A stretch of 64,000 nt of DNA, taken from contig CM056552.1 of assembly GCA_029721515.1 (NCBI GenBank), positions 28,968,392-29,032,391 on the forward strand, read 5' to 3'. Below are positions 34,809 to 45,450 of the stretch, in pieces. Origin of the DNA: Synanceia verrucosa. Taxonomy: Eukaryota > Chordata > Actinopteri > Perciformes > Synanceiidae. Positions within the stretch are counted from its first letter, which is position 1. The number at the start of each line of letters is the position of its first letter. Both the position numbers and the translations under genes were made by a program. The notes under the pieces were generated by a model that did no database searches, had not been told where the DNA came from, and was given only the letters and a program-made list of their open reading frames with translations.

Positions 34809-35604
34809 CTATGTTTACATGCAGTCAATAACCTTTTCTTAACCGGAATATTAGCAATAACCTGGCTGCGCATGGCCAAACAACAATAGCCCTTTTGAAA
34901 AAAACAGAATATGCTCAAATTCCGTTTTTTAAAAACCGGAATATGACCCCTGGGTTACTCCTTTTCTAACCCAAATATTTGGTAATTTATATGCCTATCG
35001 GGATATCCCCATTGAAAGGAACATTAATTTGTGTTCTGTGCATGTTCTATTCGCAAGGAATGTTGGTCTTTTGAGTACAGGAACTACTTAAACATGGTGA
35101 CATAAAAGAGAGTACCACACTTTTGGAGTGAGGAGGAAACAGACCAGCTCATCAGTGTGGTGAAAGAGATGAATATTATGTCTTTTGTAGACGGTAGAAA
35201 GTACCGGGATAGCGAAATATACAAGAAGTTACGCTTTTCAGGGTTTGTACGAACGCCAGACCAGATCAAGCACCGCTGGAAGTCGTTGAAAAAGGCGTAC
35301 TACAGGGCTGCTACACTGCCATCGGCTACGGGCTGTTCAATATCCACCGTGCTGCTGCTGCTGTTGTTGTTGTTTTTAGATACAGGAAGAAGAAACGGAA
35401 ATGATGCGCATTGCATCATGACGTTCTCCGTGCGTCGAGAGGTTGTCCATGCGTCACAGTTTTGATCGGGATATCCCAATTGGTTACAATTACCGTGTAT
35501 ATAGGAATAACTCTGTTTGCTCACGCATGTAAACGGGTTATTCCAAATGTTTCAGAAACCAGAATATTGATCTTAACCCAAATATTGACTGCATGTAAAC
35601 GTAG
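34809..35604 (+). mobile_element. TIR element carrying a Myb/SANT-like domain
   Basis: The ends CTATGTTTACATGCAGTCAA and the complement of CTACGTTTACATGCAGTCAA are inverted repeats continuing imperfectly for 40 or more bases. Flanks TCAGTGA (34802-34808) and TCAATGA (35605-35611) form a 7-bp duplication with one mismatch. It is inserted at the stop codon of the outer transposase. Superfamily is unclear: Myb/SANT-like partners are known from PIF/Harbinger elements, but those make 3-bp duplications, whereas 7-8 bp would suit hAT-like elements. Confidence 0.72.
35125..35465 (+). pseudogene. Myb/SANT-like (trihelix-type) DNA-binding domain fragment
   Basis: The open frame upstream of the first Met reads HFWSEEETDQLISVVKEMN, then FVDGRKYRDSEIYKKLR and RTPDQIKHRWKSLKKAYYR. 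The pattern W-S-x-E-E-T-x-x-L-I, then I-x-x-K-L and Q-x-K-x-R-W-K-x-L-K-x-x-Y, is that of Myb/SANT-like domains in transposon accessory proteins and trihelix factors. After about 80 residues the similarity stops and the frame runs into a Leu-rich stretch made by CTG/TTG triplets (35350-35375). The only in-frame Met (35157) lies inside the domain, so no complete protein is encoded here. I infer a non-autonomous derivative or a spliced first exon. Confidence 0.62.
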
Positions 35605-36101
35605 TCAATGACTTTGATTGCACAGTCTAATCATGTGCTTTTGATTTAGTTTTTTTATTTTTATTCTTTGTCATGAAAGTGCTGAATATAAATATCACTT
35701 TGACTGTTTGTTTTGATTTACAATAAAAAAAATTCTCTTAACTTCATGCCCTGGCTGCTGTGTCCTAAATTATATCCTGTAGTGTCTAATGAATGCCCTG
35801 AGGTGAAAATATTTTTACTTGCTGTGTGTGTGTGATGTGAACACAGTGTTTGGTTTTGAACACAGGATAGCTGGTTTTGAGGTGATAGTTTGACTTTGAT
35901 GGAAAAGTCTGAGGTTTTGTGATTGTAGCTTGGATTTTTAGATTTGTGTTTAAGGTTTTGAGAAATGTGTTTCAGCAATTGGGGAAAAACTGTAAAATAA
36001 AACACACCAGTACTAACATCAAATAAGTTGAAAAGAACATCATCTCAGTTAATTTGTTGGATGGGGAGTGACCAGTGGTCACACCCACGCTGGACCTTCA
36101 A

Positions 36102-36380
36102 CTAGTGATGGGCAAAACAGTTCTTTTGAGTGAACTGAATCCTTACGAATCGTTCATTAAAATGATTCCTTCACTGAATCCTTTAGTTCCTCTCAGGAGC
36201 TCCGTCCTGCTCATGCAGTTCATTGGTTCAATGACACAGTTCGTTTCTTCATTAATTAAACGAATCACTCCCCTCCCCTGCCTGAGTCTAGACTCTGAGT
36301 GCACTGAGTGCTATAGTTCATTCTCAGTGAAGGATCACTCCCCTCCCCTGACAGACTGTCCCTTATGTCACAAGCAAGAC
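36102..36380 (+). repeat. Possible hAT-type non-autonomous element, one end
   Basis: It begins AGTGATGGGCAAAACAGTTC and has several GAATC/GATTC-type repeats and two CACTCCCCTCCCCTG blocks (36267 and 36341). The start resembles the end of an abundant teleost hAT-type element; no matching right end or target duplication was found. Confidence 0.4.
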
Positions 36381-36702
36381 AGAGAGAAAGAGACTGAGCG
36401 AGACTGAGATGGAAAAGATATCCGCCGACCCACATCAATCAAAGACGACCAAAGTTGTCCAGAGCTGTCCACAGATGTCCGCAGATGTCCAAAGGAGCCA
36501 CTGTTGATGAAGCGTGTCCAGCAGAGATCCAGCAAATCCAGACAGAACCTGCAGCCACTCCTCACTCCCATCCATCCATGAATGGTGATATACTGCAGAT
36601 ACTTTACATCTTACAGATGTTAAAGAGATTGAATGACCAAATTTAGATCTTAACATAGAAAACTTAATGATACTGAACAATACTTACTTTACTTACTTTA
36701 AT

Positions 36703-36769
36703 AGTACTTTACTATTCAGAATTTAAGTTTTAGTATTTCTAAAACTTAAATTCTGAATAGTAAAGTACT
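36703..36769. repeat. Perfect 30-bp hairpin with 7-base loop
   Basis: 36703-36732 is the exact complement of 36740-36769, with the loop GTATTTC. Terminal part: AGTACTTTACTATTCAGAAT. No flanking duplication or family was recognised. Confidence 0.95.
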
Positions 36770-37246
36770 CCACAGTCTTCTGTGATGCTTCTCAAACTCA
36801 ACTGCTGAACGGTGCACCAAACCTAAACCAAATTTAATCAACAACAGCCTAACTTTTAATTTGGTTAATAGATACCACTGAGTCTAACTGGTCACACTGA
36901 ATTAATGAAACATTTATTCATCCATCAAACTTTCCTTTTTGTTTAATCATTCATTCCATTGTGGTCACAATGAGTCAATGCCATGTATTCACCCATCAAA
37001 CTTTCTGTTATTCTATTATTTCCTATTTTCTATTTTATAATTTTCTGTTAGTAAAATGGTAATTTAGCTTGTCTGGTCACGTAAACAACTCATGTATATA
37101 AAGCAATTGAATCACTGTAGGTCAAGAACTCCGCAGCACTCTGAGATTAAGAAACTCTATTAATTAATGTCAAATTCATACATTTTCCCTGTTTTTAGCA
37201 AAACTGGGTGGCACCCTGATAATTTCTACTATTAAAAATATTAAAA

Positions 37247-37523
37247 AGCCACTCCATAACTTTAGAGGAGAGTTGTCTATCCGGGGGGAGGCTGGCTCAA
37301 AGGCAGTGTCCTCTACTGGAGGGAGGGGCATTTCACCGTTCTACGTCAGTAGGTGAAAAATGTTCAACTCCTCTGTTTCAGCACACATTAGCTAAGAAGA
37401 GGAGCAAGCAGGGGAAGGAGGTGACAGACTTTTTTCACTCCTGGGGCCTCATTCACAGACTATGGGGACACATACTACTGTTATACTACCTTTATAAAGT
37501 GAATTTTGCATAATAAGGGACCT
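37247..37523. mobile_element. Truncated copy of the TTAA-flanked element at 6.3 kb
   Basis: In inverted orientation it matches 6335-6600, including TAGAACGGTGAAATGCC-type sequence and the terminal GAATTTTGCATAATAAGGGA next to TTAA at 37524-37527. The other end is missing, so this is a fragment with only one inverted-repeat terminus. Confidence 0.75.
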
Positions 37524-38204
37524 TTAACAAAATAGAAGGTTTTTTTAATGTAGGGGATGAATTATGTGTTGGGTCTTACATGATTCCTGGAAAAAAAAAC
37601 ATCAAGTGCATTGATTTAGATTTTTGGGATGGATCCAATATCAATGGGGCACCTTCTGATTAACTTTGAATGTGAACATCTCTTTTCTGTGACTGCATAT
37701 TCACTTTGGTGCAACACCCAGGGAACCAGGCTTATCAAAACTGCCTTGAGTCACATTGGCAAATCAAAACTCGCTGGCAAACTCATGACCCATTTTTTTT
37801 CTTTTTTATGGCAGGAGTGCGGGATCAACTTTGCTGTAAATTTACTCAAACTTTCCCAGTCCTTGCTTTGGATGGTGGATTGACTGAATGGATTATTTCA
37901 CACAGTGACAGGTAAGTTAACCAGGTGAGAACAGCACCAGTTAAACTTATGGCAGAGAACAGAGATAACTAAAAGTTTGTCTCAGTCTGCCACCTGAGAA
38001 CTGAGTTAAAAAAAGAGAATACAACTTTAACCAAATGTAGCAAGCAGGTCCGTTATCCACCATTTTTAGTATAATATTGGTAAATTTGGCATAAAAAATG
38101 ACACAAGAAATCTCGTGGGCAGCAGTTAGCCATGCTTGTACTGATTTTGTTCATCCTTAGCAGCATTTAAAGAACAGTTACAGTGGAGATAACGGGAGAA
38201 AATA

Positions 38205-38635
38205 CACTCACCGGCCAATTGCTTAACACAAATAGCTAATCAGGCAATCAATGCATTTAGGCATGTAGATGTGGTCCAGACAACTTGCTGAAGTTCAAAC
38301 GGTGCATCAGTGGAGAAGAAAGGGGATTTAAGTGACTTTGAATGTGGCATATCTGAGTATTTCAGAAACATCTACTGGGATTTTCACAACAACCATCTCT
38401 AGGGTTTACAGAGAATGGTCCAGAAAAGAGGAACTATCCAGTGAGAATGATGCCTTGTTGATGTGAGAGGTCACAAGAGAATGGACAGACTCTTTGGAGA
38501 TGATAGAAAGACAACAGGAAGTGAAATAACCACTGGTTCAACCAAGTAAAGCAGAATATCATCTGTGGAAGAACAACACTGGAGCCACTAGAGCAGCATA
38601 TGAAGCAACGGCAGCAGACTATCTCAACATTTGTT
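38205..38635 (+). pseudogene. Tc1/mariner-type transposon 5' remnant
   Basis: TA (38203-38204) precedes CACTCACCGGCCA, the start of a known fish Tc1-like element. The interior encodes in broken frames pieces such as LGFSQQPSLGFTENG and ERSQENGQTLW that fit the N-terminal helix-turn-helix region of Tc1-like transposases. Gaps relative to the usual sequence remove several residues, and no catalytic domain follows before the hAT-like element at 38729. Family recognition is from memory of the DNA consensus. Confidence 0.62.
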
Positions 38636-38728
38636 ATTAAATTCCATTTTTGGTGTTCAGAAAATTCAGTTATGGATAGGCCAGAATGTTTTGTGCTCAG
38701 CTAAGATGAATGGCTGTTTCATATTTAC

Positions 38729-39454
38729 TAGGTCTGTGATGGTACATGTACAGAATTTAACTGTTTCGGTGCAGCTGTGTGCCGAACCGAACATGTGCGT
38801 ACTGAACCAGTACATTGAAAAAAGTAATGAAAGATGCCGTTTGATGTGGAACTTTTCATATATGTGAGTTCCACACAGACCTATTGAAGGAGCACACGTT
38901 CACACAGAACTGCATGTGTACAGTACACACGGAACATACGCGACACAGACTTTGCCAAGGTCCCGCGGACTCAAAGCGGGCCAAACACTACTTGACGTAC
39001 TTTTCACATGATCCACATTAAATGTGACATTGATCTTGCTATTGAAGAAGTTTCACAGGAAACTACTACGTGGCAGTGTGCTCACAGTCCTCTCCAGTCT
39101 GTGAGCAGCTTCAGTCATAGGGAACAGCAGCTCACTCATTCATGCAACAGCAGCTTTGCCATAAGGTCAAAAAGTATTTACTTGAAACTTGAAAGGGAGA
39201 GACTGAAGAAGAAGTAATACTAATGCTTAGATTACATTTAGCTGAACTCGTATTTTTTTAGTATTTTATATTTGATTTATAACAGGATTATATTGTTTCT
39301 ATTTTTCTACTTACTGTTGGGGCAAAAGGTCAATAATTCATAATAAATGAATTTTGAGGGTTTTTCTTTCTTCCCATACTGAACTGAAAAAACTAACCAT
39401 GGCTTTAAAAACCAAAAACATACCAAAACAAAAATTTTGTGCACCATTATAGGC

Positions 39455-39457
<3 letters not shown>
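38729..39457. mobile_element. hAT-like non-autonomous element
   Basis: The left end TAGGTCTGTGATGGTACATG and the right end, minus strand TAGGCCTATAATGGTGCACA, are inverted repeats. The 8 bp outside are ATATTTAC on the left and TA microsatellite sequence on the right, so a duplication cannot be judged. Contains many CCGAACCG-like motifs and no transposase. A related left end (TAGGGCTGTGATGGTATGGA) occurs at 62857. Confidence 0.6.

Positions 39458-39516
<59 letters not shown>
39457..39516. repeat. (TA)n microsatellite
   Basis: Thirty TA units without interruption, directly next to the hAT-like element's right end. Confidence 0.97.
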
Positions 39517-39518
<2 letters not shown>

Positions 39519-40624
39519 ATACAAACAAGACAGTGGTATCTCTGTTATCTTATTTGACTTTTCTGAAAAGTGAACGGGCATTCTTCCCAAACTCCTTTAA
39601 CCTTGTCATCCTTGTCTGGGTGTTTTTTTATGCAGCTCAAACCGATCATAGTAAAATATTAAATTAAATTATTGCACAGTGAGAGAGTTGTAGCTCACCA
39701 CTGTATAAGTCACTGGCTCCAGCATTCTGCATACAATCACTTAATTATCAAAACAGATTAATAAAATGAGCTGGCATGATTGTGACCATGTCCACTGCTG
39801 GGAGCATGAGCTCCTCTGCTGTTGTGTGAGGTTTTTTTGCACCTTGCATGTGACAGGCAACTTTGTATGAGGTTACAGTGTTTTTTTTTGTTTACTGATG
39901 ACGCGCTTTCAAAACAGCTGGCCTGTTGGCGATATTCACTTCACATCGACCCGCACAGTTTCACAGGAAATTACAGCACGCCAGTGCGCTGGACTATGAA
40001 AGCTCTGAGCAGAGTGGACATTCCGCGTAGATTCTGGGCTGCTCACTGTCCATCTGAGGATGAATTGGCCTGAATTGGATGAAAGTCCCCCCAGCCTCTC
40101 GCGCCCTCCCTGACACGTCACTGCGCCCCCAGGGGGGGCACGCCCCACGATTTGAGAAGTACTGCCTTTAAATGGTTCTTTGATTTGGACTAAAGAAGAC
40201 TAGCTGCTGGTGAAAATCTGTGCTCAGTAAAAGTGTCAAAACTAATATCACGTTTGACATTTTCAATTGTTTTCCTCGACCACAAAAGAAATCATCATAT
40301 AAAGATAACAAAAGGCCTCCTTTTTCTCATGGGGAGTCATTGTGTTCGAATCATTGTCTCTTCTCTTCCTCGTCCATCAGTCTCTCCCACTCTCTTCCTT
40401 AGCTTTTGTTTTTCTGCCCCAGATTCAGTTGTCTTGTCAAGCAATTATCTCATCTAAAGCGTAGGACTGTACCCTGAATACTGAATTACAGTTTAGTGCA
40501 AACTACAATAAAATGATGCCTCTCATATTATTTATTTTCAAGTTAAATTATTGTTATCCATACTTATGTCACAACAAGTGTCATTTACGCACATATTTTC
40601 TCTCCTGCTGTGTTAGCTCTGTAA
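39517..40624. other. No gene recognised
   Basis: A segment at 40090-40180 (CGCCCCCAGG and following) looks like the edge of a dispersed repeat but cannot be bounded. No coding domain seen. Confidence 0.4.
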
Positions 40625-40627
40625 ATA

Positions 40628-41482
40628 CTACAAATGCGAGTTTTTGATCTCAGTGGTTAGTTAATAAATAAATAAATGTTTTAATACATCAGGGTGTTTA
40701 AAGCTTTGGGGTGTGGCTACCATGTGATTGACAGGTCTCTGCTGTCATTACATCCTGAAGAGGAGCAGTACTGATGGTCTGAGCTCTCAGCTCATGTTTC
40801 CCTCTTCTGAGAGACACTGGCACTGTTTACATATGCATAGTAACCTTGTATAAGTAACCTCATGTTGAGCCACAATAAGCATTCCAGATAATATCACTGT
40901 TCATGTGAATTACAGAGGCTTGTCTCTAACCAAGCTAGCTTGCTAGTGCTAGCGTTAGCTGATAACAAAGAGGTTGTTATGCTAACGGTACTGGTAACAT
41001 TACCAGGCTGCTAACCTGTGTTGCATGTGTTAACGTGATGGTAACATTAGCTCCCCACTCATGATGAAAAAGTCAAAGGGAACAAATAACACAGTAACAC
41101 CATTTTGAGGAGGATCGGTTCTTCACAAACAAGAAGGTAGACAGAGACAGAGATATATATTACACCAGTACCGTTAGCATAGCAACCGCTATGTTATCAG
41201 CTAACACTAGCACAAGTGAGCTAACTTCATTGGCAATGAACCGCCGTAATTCACATGAATTGTAATTTTAACTGGAATGTTAATTGTGGCTCACAATATA
41301 GTGTTACTTACCAGTAAATGGTGCCAGGAATGGTGAAGGAAACATGACAGAGACCTGTCAATCACACTGAAGCCACGCCCCACAACTTTATGTGTTTTCA
41401 CCATAATTCAGTAAATCGACATCCTGATGTATTAAAACATTATTTAAACTAACCATTGAGACCAAAAACTCATATTTATGGT
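40628..41482. mobile_element. Foldback element with long inverted arms
   Basis: The left arm (about 40632-40990) and right arm (about 41160-41477) are imperfect complements through hundreds of bases. Terminal pairs are GAGTTTTTGATCTCAGTGGT with ACCATTGAGACCAAAAACTC; inner pairs include TGTGATTGACAGGTCTCTG with AGAGACCTGTCAATCACA and GTTAGCTGATAACA with TGTTATCAGCTAAC. The spacer is about 170 bases. No reading frame of note. It resembles a foldback or long-arm MITE. Confidence 0.75.
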
Positions 41483-42124
41483 GTATGTTGGTGTCACATT
41501 GAGTTTAGGTAAAAAAACAGAGTTGTTGATTGGAAAGCCTTGTCTTTGTGGTGTTTATGACTTTCAAAGCAGGAATGGAATAAAGACAGTGGCTGTCTGT
41601 CTCCGCTCCTTTGATTGGACTACAATTGCTGGCATGCCTGCTAGTTGCTAACTGTAACAGCTAATTGTCCTGAGCGTTAACAAGGCTCACATCCACGCTC
41701 ATCATTCTCAACATAACTCGATGTTCTTATGTCATAAACATCACTAATATTACTAGACGTAGAAAAACAAAATGCTGGTCTCCTGGCTGAACGTCTGGTG
41801 TTTGTTGGTCCCATCCACATGCCCACCACAAGCTGTTCTTCTTGCTTTTTATAATTACACATCACTCTAACCTGACCCTACTCTGACCCTAGCATTTATA
41901 AACCAATGACTTTGCATTGTAGTCAATACAGGATAGATGGAGTACAAAAGGCTTCCTCATCAGATGCTAAATGCCTTGCTCATTTTCATGGCATTCATTT
42001 GCCTTTTTATGTGAATTTGCCAAACTGTCACAAGTCATAACATGTATAAGAGTCTACCAATTAGACAATTAGGCAAAGAAAATAAGAGGCAGAAAGATGG
42101 TGGCAACAGGAAATGAGCTGGGAG
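41483..42124. other. No gene recognised
   Basis: Unannotated sequence between the foldback element and the hAT element. Confidence 0.45.
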
Positions 42125-42132
42125 GGTAACAG

Positions 42133-43461
42133 TAGGGTTGCAAAGGGGGGAAAATTTGGGGTGAATTTCCAGAAAGTTTCCAGTAAATTTCCACGGGAAG
42201 TTAATCTTGGAAATTCTGGAAATAATCGACTTTCCATGGGAATTATGGGAATTGATGGGAATTTAGGGGAACCATTATATCCAAGCATAAATATGAACAG
42301 AAGTCATAAGAATACATCCATACAAAATGTTTTCAATAGGTTTATTTGTAGAACAGAACACATGAACAAAAATAGGAATGTTGGGTTCAATATTTCCCAT
42401 CTCCCAACCCTACTCATTCAAAAATGCCCCCCCTCCCATCCAAAATCAACAAAGTCCCATTCGCTCAGTCAATAGGCTCTTCCTGGGCCTCATTAATATC
42501 CAACAACATGTCCACTTCCTCAACATCTAACTCTGAGTCTTCCTCTTCAGTGTCATTTTCCAGCCTTGTTGAGGATGGCTCTGTGTCAGGCTCAAAAAGC
42601 CTTAGGTTTGCCTGAATGCCAACCAGCTTTTCCACTCTCACATATGTGAGCCTGTTGTGAACCTTTGTGTGGGTGTTGCCAAACAGTGACCAGTTGCACT
42701 CGGAGGCGGCTGTTGATGGTGGAATTTGGAGGATGATGGAGGCTACAGGTGCAAGGGCCTCAGATCCACATAGACCCTTCCACCAGGTGGCTGCAGATAT
42801 GTGCTGGTATGACTGCCATATTCCATCCCCTTTCCAAAAGCCTTACTTTGTTCAATACTTTGCCAAACTGCCTAGAACTTTGCCTTTTATCGAGACGCAG
42901 GTGGTCAGACATGGCTGTAATGACTGCATAGGCGCCTTTAATCTCTTCCCCAGAAAGTATGCCCTTGTCATATTTTGGGTCCAGCATGTACGCTGCTGCA
43001 TGCACCAGTTTCATGCAGAACTCCCTTTGCTTTTCCAGTGACTTGACCACAGCAGTTTCCTCTGCTTTCAGTAGTAGGGGAGTGGGCAGGGCTGTCTGGA
43101 TTTCTTCTGAGTTCTGCAAAAAGGCAGTAGACATCTGACAAGATGGTACCATCCCCCTCTAAGTTCGCTATTCCTCAACAGGTTTGAGGATTTTCTGACT
43201 GCTAGACACTCTTTCCAGGATGACCTTCTTTATGTCGCTGTCGATGCCTGCAGACTAGGATATGGCATCTCTTGCAGAGACTCTTTTCCTGTTTTAGTCA
43301 AGATTATGCTAAAATATACTTTCCTCATATCTAAGTTATCTATGAAGAGCCAACCTTCAATTTTGAAAATTCCCAGTTTATTCCTGTTTATTCCCTTTTA
43401 TTCACATAAACTCCCATGGAAAGTTTCCATTTTTCAAAATTGCCGGAATTTTGCAATCCTA
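42133..43461 (-). mobile_element. hAT transposon, internally deleted
   Basis: The perfect 8-bp duplication GGTAACAG lies at 42125-42132 and 43462-43469. The ends TAGGGTTGCAAA and the complement of TAGGATTGCAAA are inverted repeats. The coding strand is minus and holds only a C-terminal part of a transposase. An 8-bp duplication with the C-terminal hAT dimerisation motif makes the superfamily call firm. Confidence 0.9.
42465..43200 (-). pseudogene. hAT transposase C-terminal region, frameshifted
   Basis: Minus strand. From about 43190 a frame encodes ERVSSSQKILKPVEE; from 43152 it continues through AAAYMLDPKYDKGILSGEE and RQSSRQFGKVLNKV. A frameshift near 42776 leads to KGLCGSEALAPVASIILQIP, then ASECNWSLFGNTHTKVHNRL, the conserved hAT dimerisation region (pattern S-x-C-x-W-S-x-x-x-x-H-T-K-x-x-N-R-L), and an acidic tail ending at the stop 42467-42465. 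Stop codons lie upstream of 43152. The BED zinc finger and the first catalytic residues are absent. The protein would have cut and joined DNA as a dimer; this copy cannot. Confidence 0.82.
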
Positions 43462-43675
43462 GGTAACAGTAAAGACAGGCAGAGCGAGAGAGGGGAAAAA
43501 AAGAGGGGAGTTGACAAGTTATATGTGTGAACTGCAGAGCAAACACTTTCTCTACATCAGCTCCTCATATTTCTGCCGTGGTGCATTCAGCAACACATTC
43601 CCTGAGAGGGTTTCTGAAGAGTTTCTGGCTGCTTCTCTATGAGTGACATGTGAGTGAATTCAGAAATGAGCGTGC

Positions 43676-43682
43676 GCACACA

Positions 43683-43718
<36 letters not shown>
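43676..43718. repeat. (CA)n microsatellite
   Basis: CA array followed by AAAGGGGGG. Confidence 0.95.
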
Positions 43719-43720
<2 letters not shown>

Positions 43721-45234
43721 GGGGGGTGTATAAACCAAGCCATGTTCCAGAAATATCAGGGGATTCTCAGTTTGACTGAAAAACTGCTGCTGACATAGGA
43801 TGTGGGGTTGAGGGTGAGTGGAGTAGTAAGTACTGCAAAAAAGAGAATGAGAAAAGAGTAAGACAGTTACTTTTAATATTAATAAATAAGTGGGAATTAG
43901 TATGCTCCATTGTTAGGTTACATTTTGGCACAGTGGTCCCTTGCAATGGTGCCACCAGGGCACTATAATAATAGGTTATTAGTAATGATAAATGTAAAAG
44001 AATGAACCATTTCTCAAAAGGTATTTCTCATAGTTTTTTGCCAGCCTATATATACAGTAAAACTATACAGTAAAGTAAAATTTCTGAAATTGTGGCTTTT
44101 TAGTTTTGGTGTGCCACCCCAAAATGTTAAGTGGCCCCAGCTGGCCACCCCTATGAAATATATCTGACCTCTGACCTATCTTTTCTTTCTTACATAAATA
44201 CACTGTGGTAAAGCTATGAAGGAGGTGTCATAAAATTCCACAGCTTTTATGTGATGTACACCATTTCAATGAGACACGTACTGCAGAGTTGTTACCCCCT
44301 TTTTGGTGGAAATTGAATGAAATTGGTGCATAACCAGCAGCCAGCTATTATCATTTACATTTGTGTGGATTTTAACAGATTCAATTTGAATTCATGTTCA
44401 TTTACGTTGACGGCTTCTCTGGCTCTTATCTGTGTTTCATGAACCTACTCATTTAAGTATGGATGTGGAAATGTTTTTACACTCTGGAGTTTCAAAGTTC
44501 CTCTTTTCAGGCAAACACACACATCACACACTTCTCATTCAAACACCTATGTTAAAACAGATTCTGAACCCTTACTAATAACATGCTGATTTATTTAGAA
44601 AACTCCTAAAGCTGTTACGCAAAAACACACGTGTGCTCAGTTCACGCGTTGCCACTGGTAACAGCACTGTGTCAGTGGTGTACAGAGGGAATTAAATAGG
44701 TCATGATCGGAGCAGAGTGGTGTGTGCAGCACAGATAATGTAGAGCTGTCACCTCCCGGGCACACACAGACACACAAACACATACATACACAGAATACCC
44801 AAATGATGAGTCATATAGTCCAGTAATGCAAATGGAGGGATTAATTCTAATGAATAGATAGAATCAATGGCATGAATGCCATATTCTGTGCATGATCAGC
44901 ATCATGTGAGAGAGATTGTTGAAATGTGTTTGTATATTTTGCAGCCTGGTCTCCTAAAAAATACATACTAAACTGCATTGTAGCTTCTGGGTGGAGTTCA
45001 TCTGCTCAGACTGCTCTGATTCTTCTCTACATGGACTTTGATGAAACAGACTGTGATGCGGAGACACATCTCAGGCTAAAGACCAGTTCATTAGGGACAG
45101 CCTTAAAAAATGAGTAAGGATGAGTAAGAAGTTAAGATAAGAATAAGTGAAGAATTAGGATTAAAGTTAAGGCATACAGTGGTAATAGTTATGGTAAGTC
45201 TCCAGGGGTGCTGGTGTGTTTGTCCTGTGTACTA
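43719..45234. other. No gene recognised
   Basis: No domain, RNA gene or terminal repeat seen. Confidence 0.45.
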
Positions 45235-45450
45235 TCCATCCATCCATCCATCCATCAGTTATCTAACGCTTATCCTCTCATAGGGTCACAGGGGGGCTGG
45301 AGTCTATCCCAGCTGTCTTAGGGTGAAAGGCAGGGTACACCCTGGACAAGTCTCCAGTTCATCACAGGACACATAGAGACAGACAACCACTCACACTCAC
45401 ATTCTCACCTACGGGCAATTTACACAGGGAGAACAGAGAATGCAGTTTGA
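45235..45450 (-). mobile_element. tRNA-derived SINE with L2-type tail, internally deleted
   Basis: Minus-strand copy of the family at 1234-1589. The (CCAT)n end and CAGCTGTCTTAGGGTGAAAG body are intact on the left; after ACGGGCAATTTACACA the sequence jumps to AGGGAGAACAGAGAATGCAG, so the middle is deleted and the tRNA-like head is absent. Confidence 0.75.

Larger units (their letters stand above)
29106..35992 (+). mobile_element. Outer IS630/Tc1-superfamily transposon, split by insertions
   Basis: The left end (29106 on) reads CAGTTTTTCTCACTTGCTAA and the right end, on the minus strand, reads CAGTTTTTCCCCAATTGCTG; both are bordered by the dinucleotide TA (29104-29105 and 35993-35994), the insertion signature of the IS630/Tc1/mariner superfamily. 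The element's own sequence resumes at about 32973 after a large insertion and is interrupted again by 34809-35604. Removing these leaves about 2.3 kb with one three-exon transposase gene (33277-34808). The ends pair with each other better than with the inner element's ends, which is how I assign 29106 to the outer copy. Confidence 0.78.
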
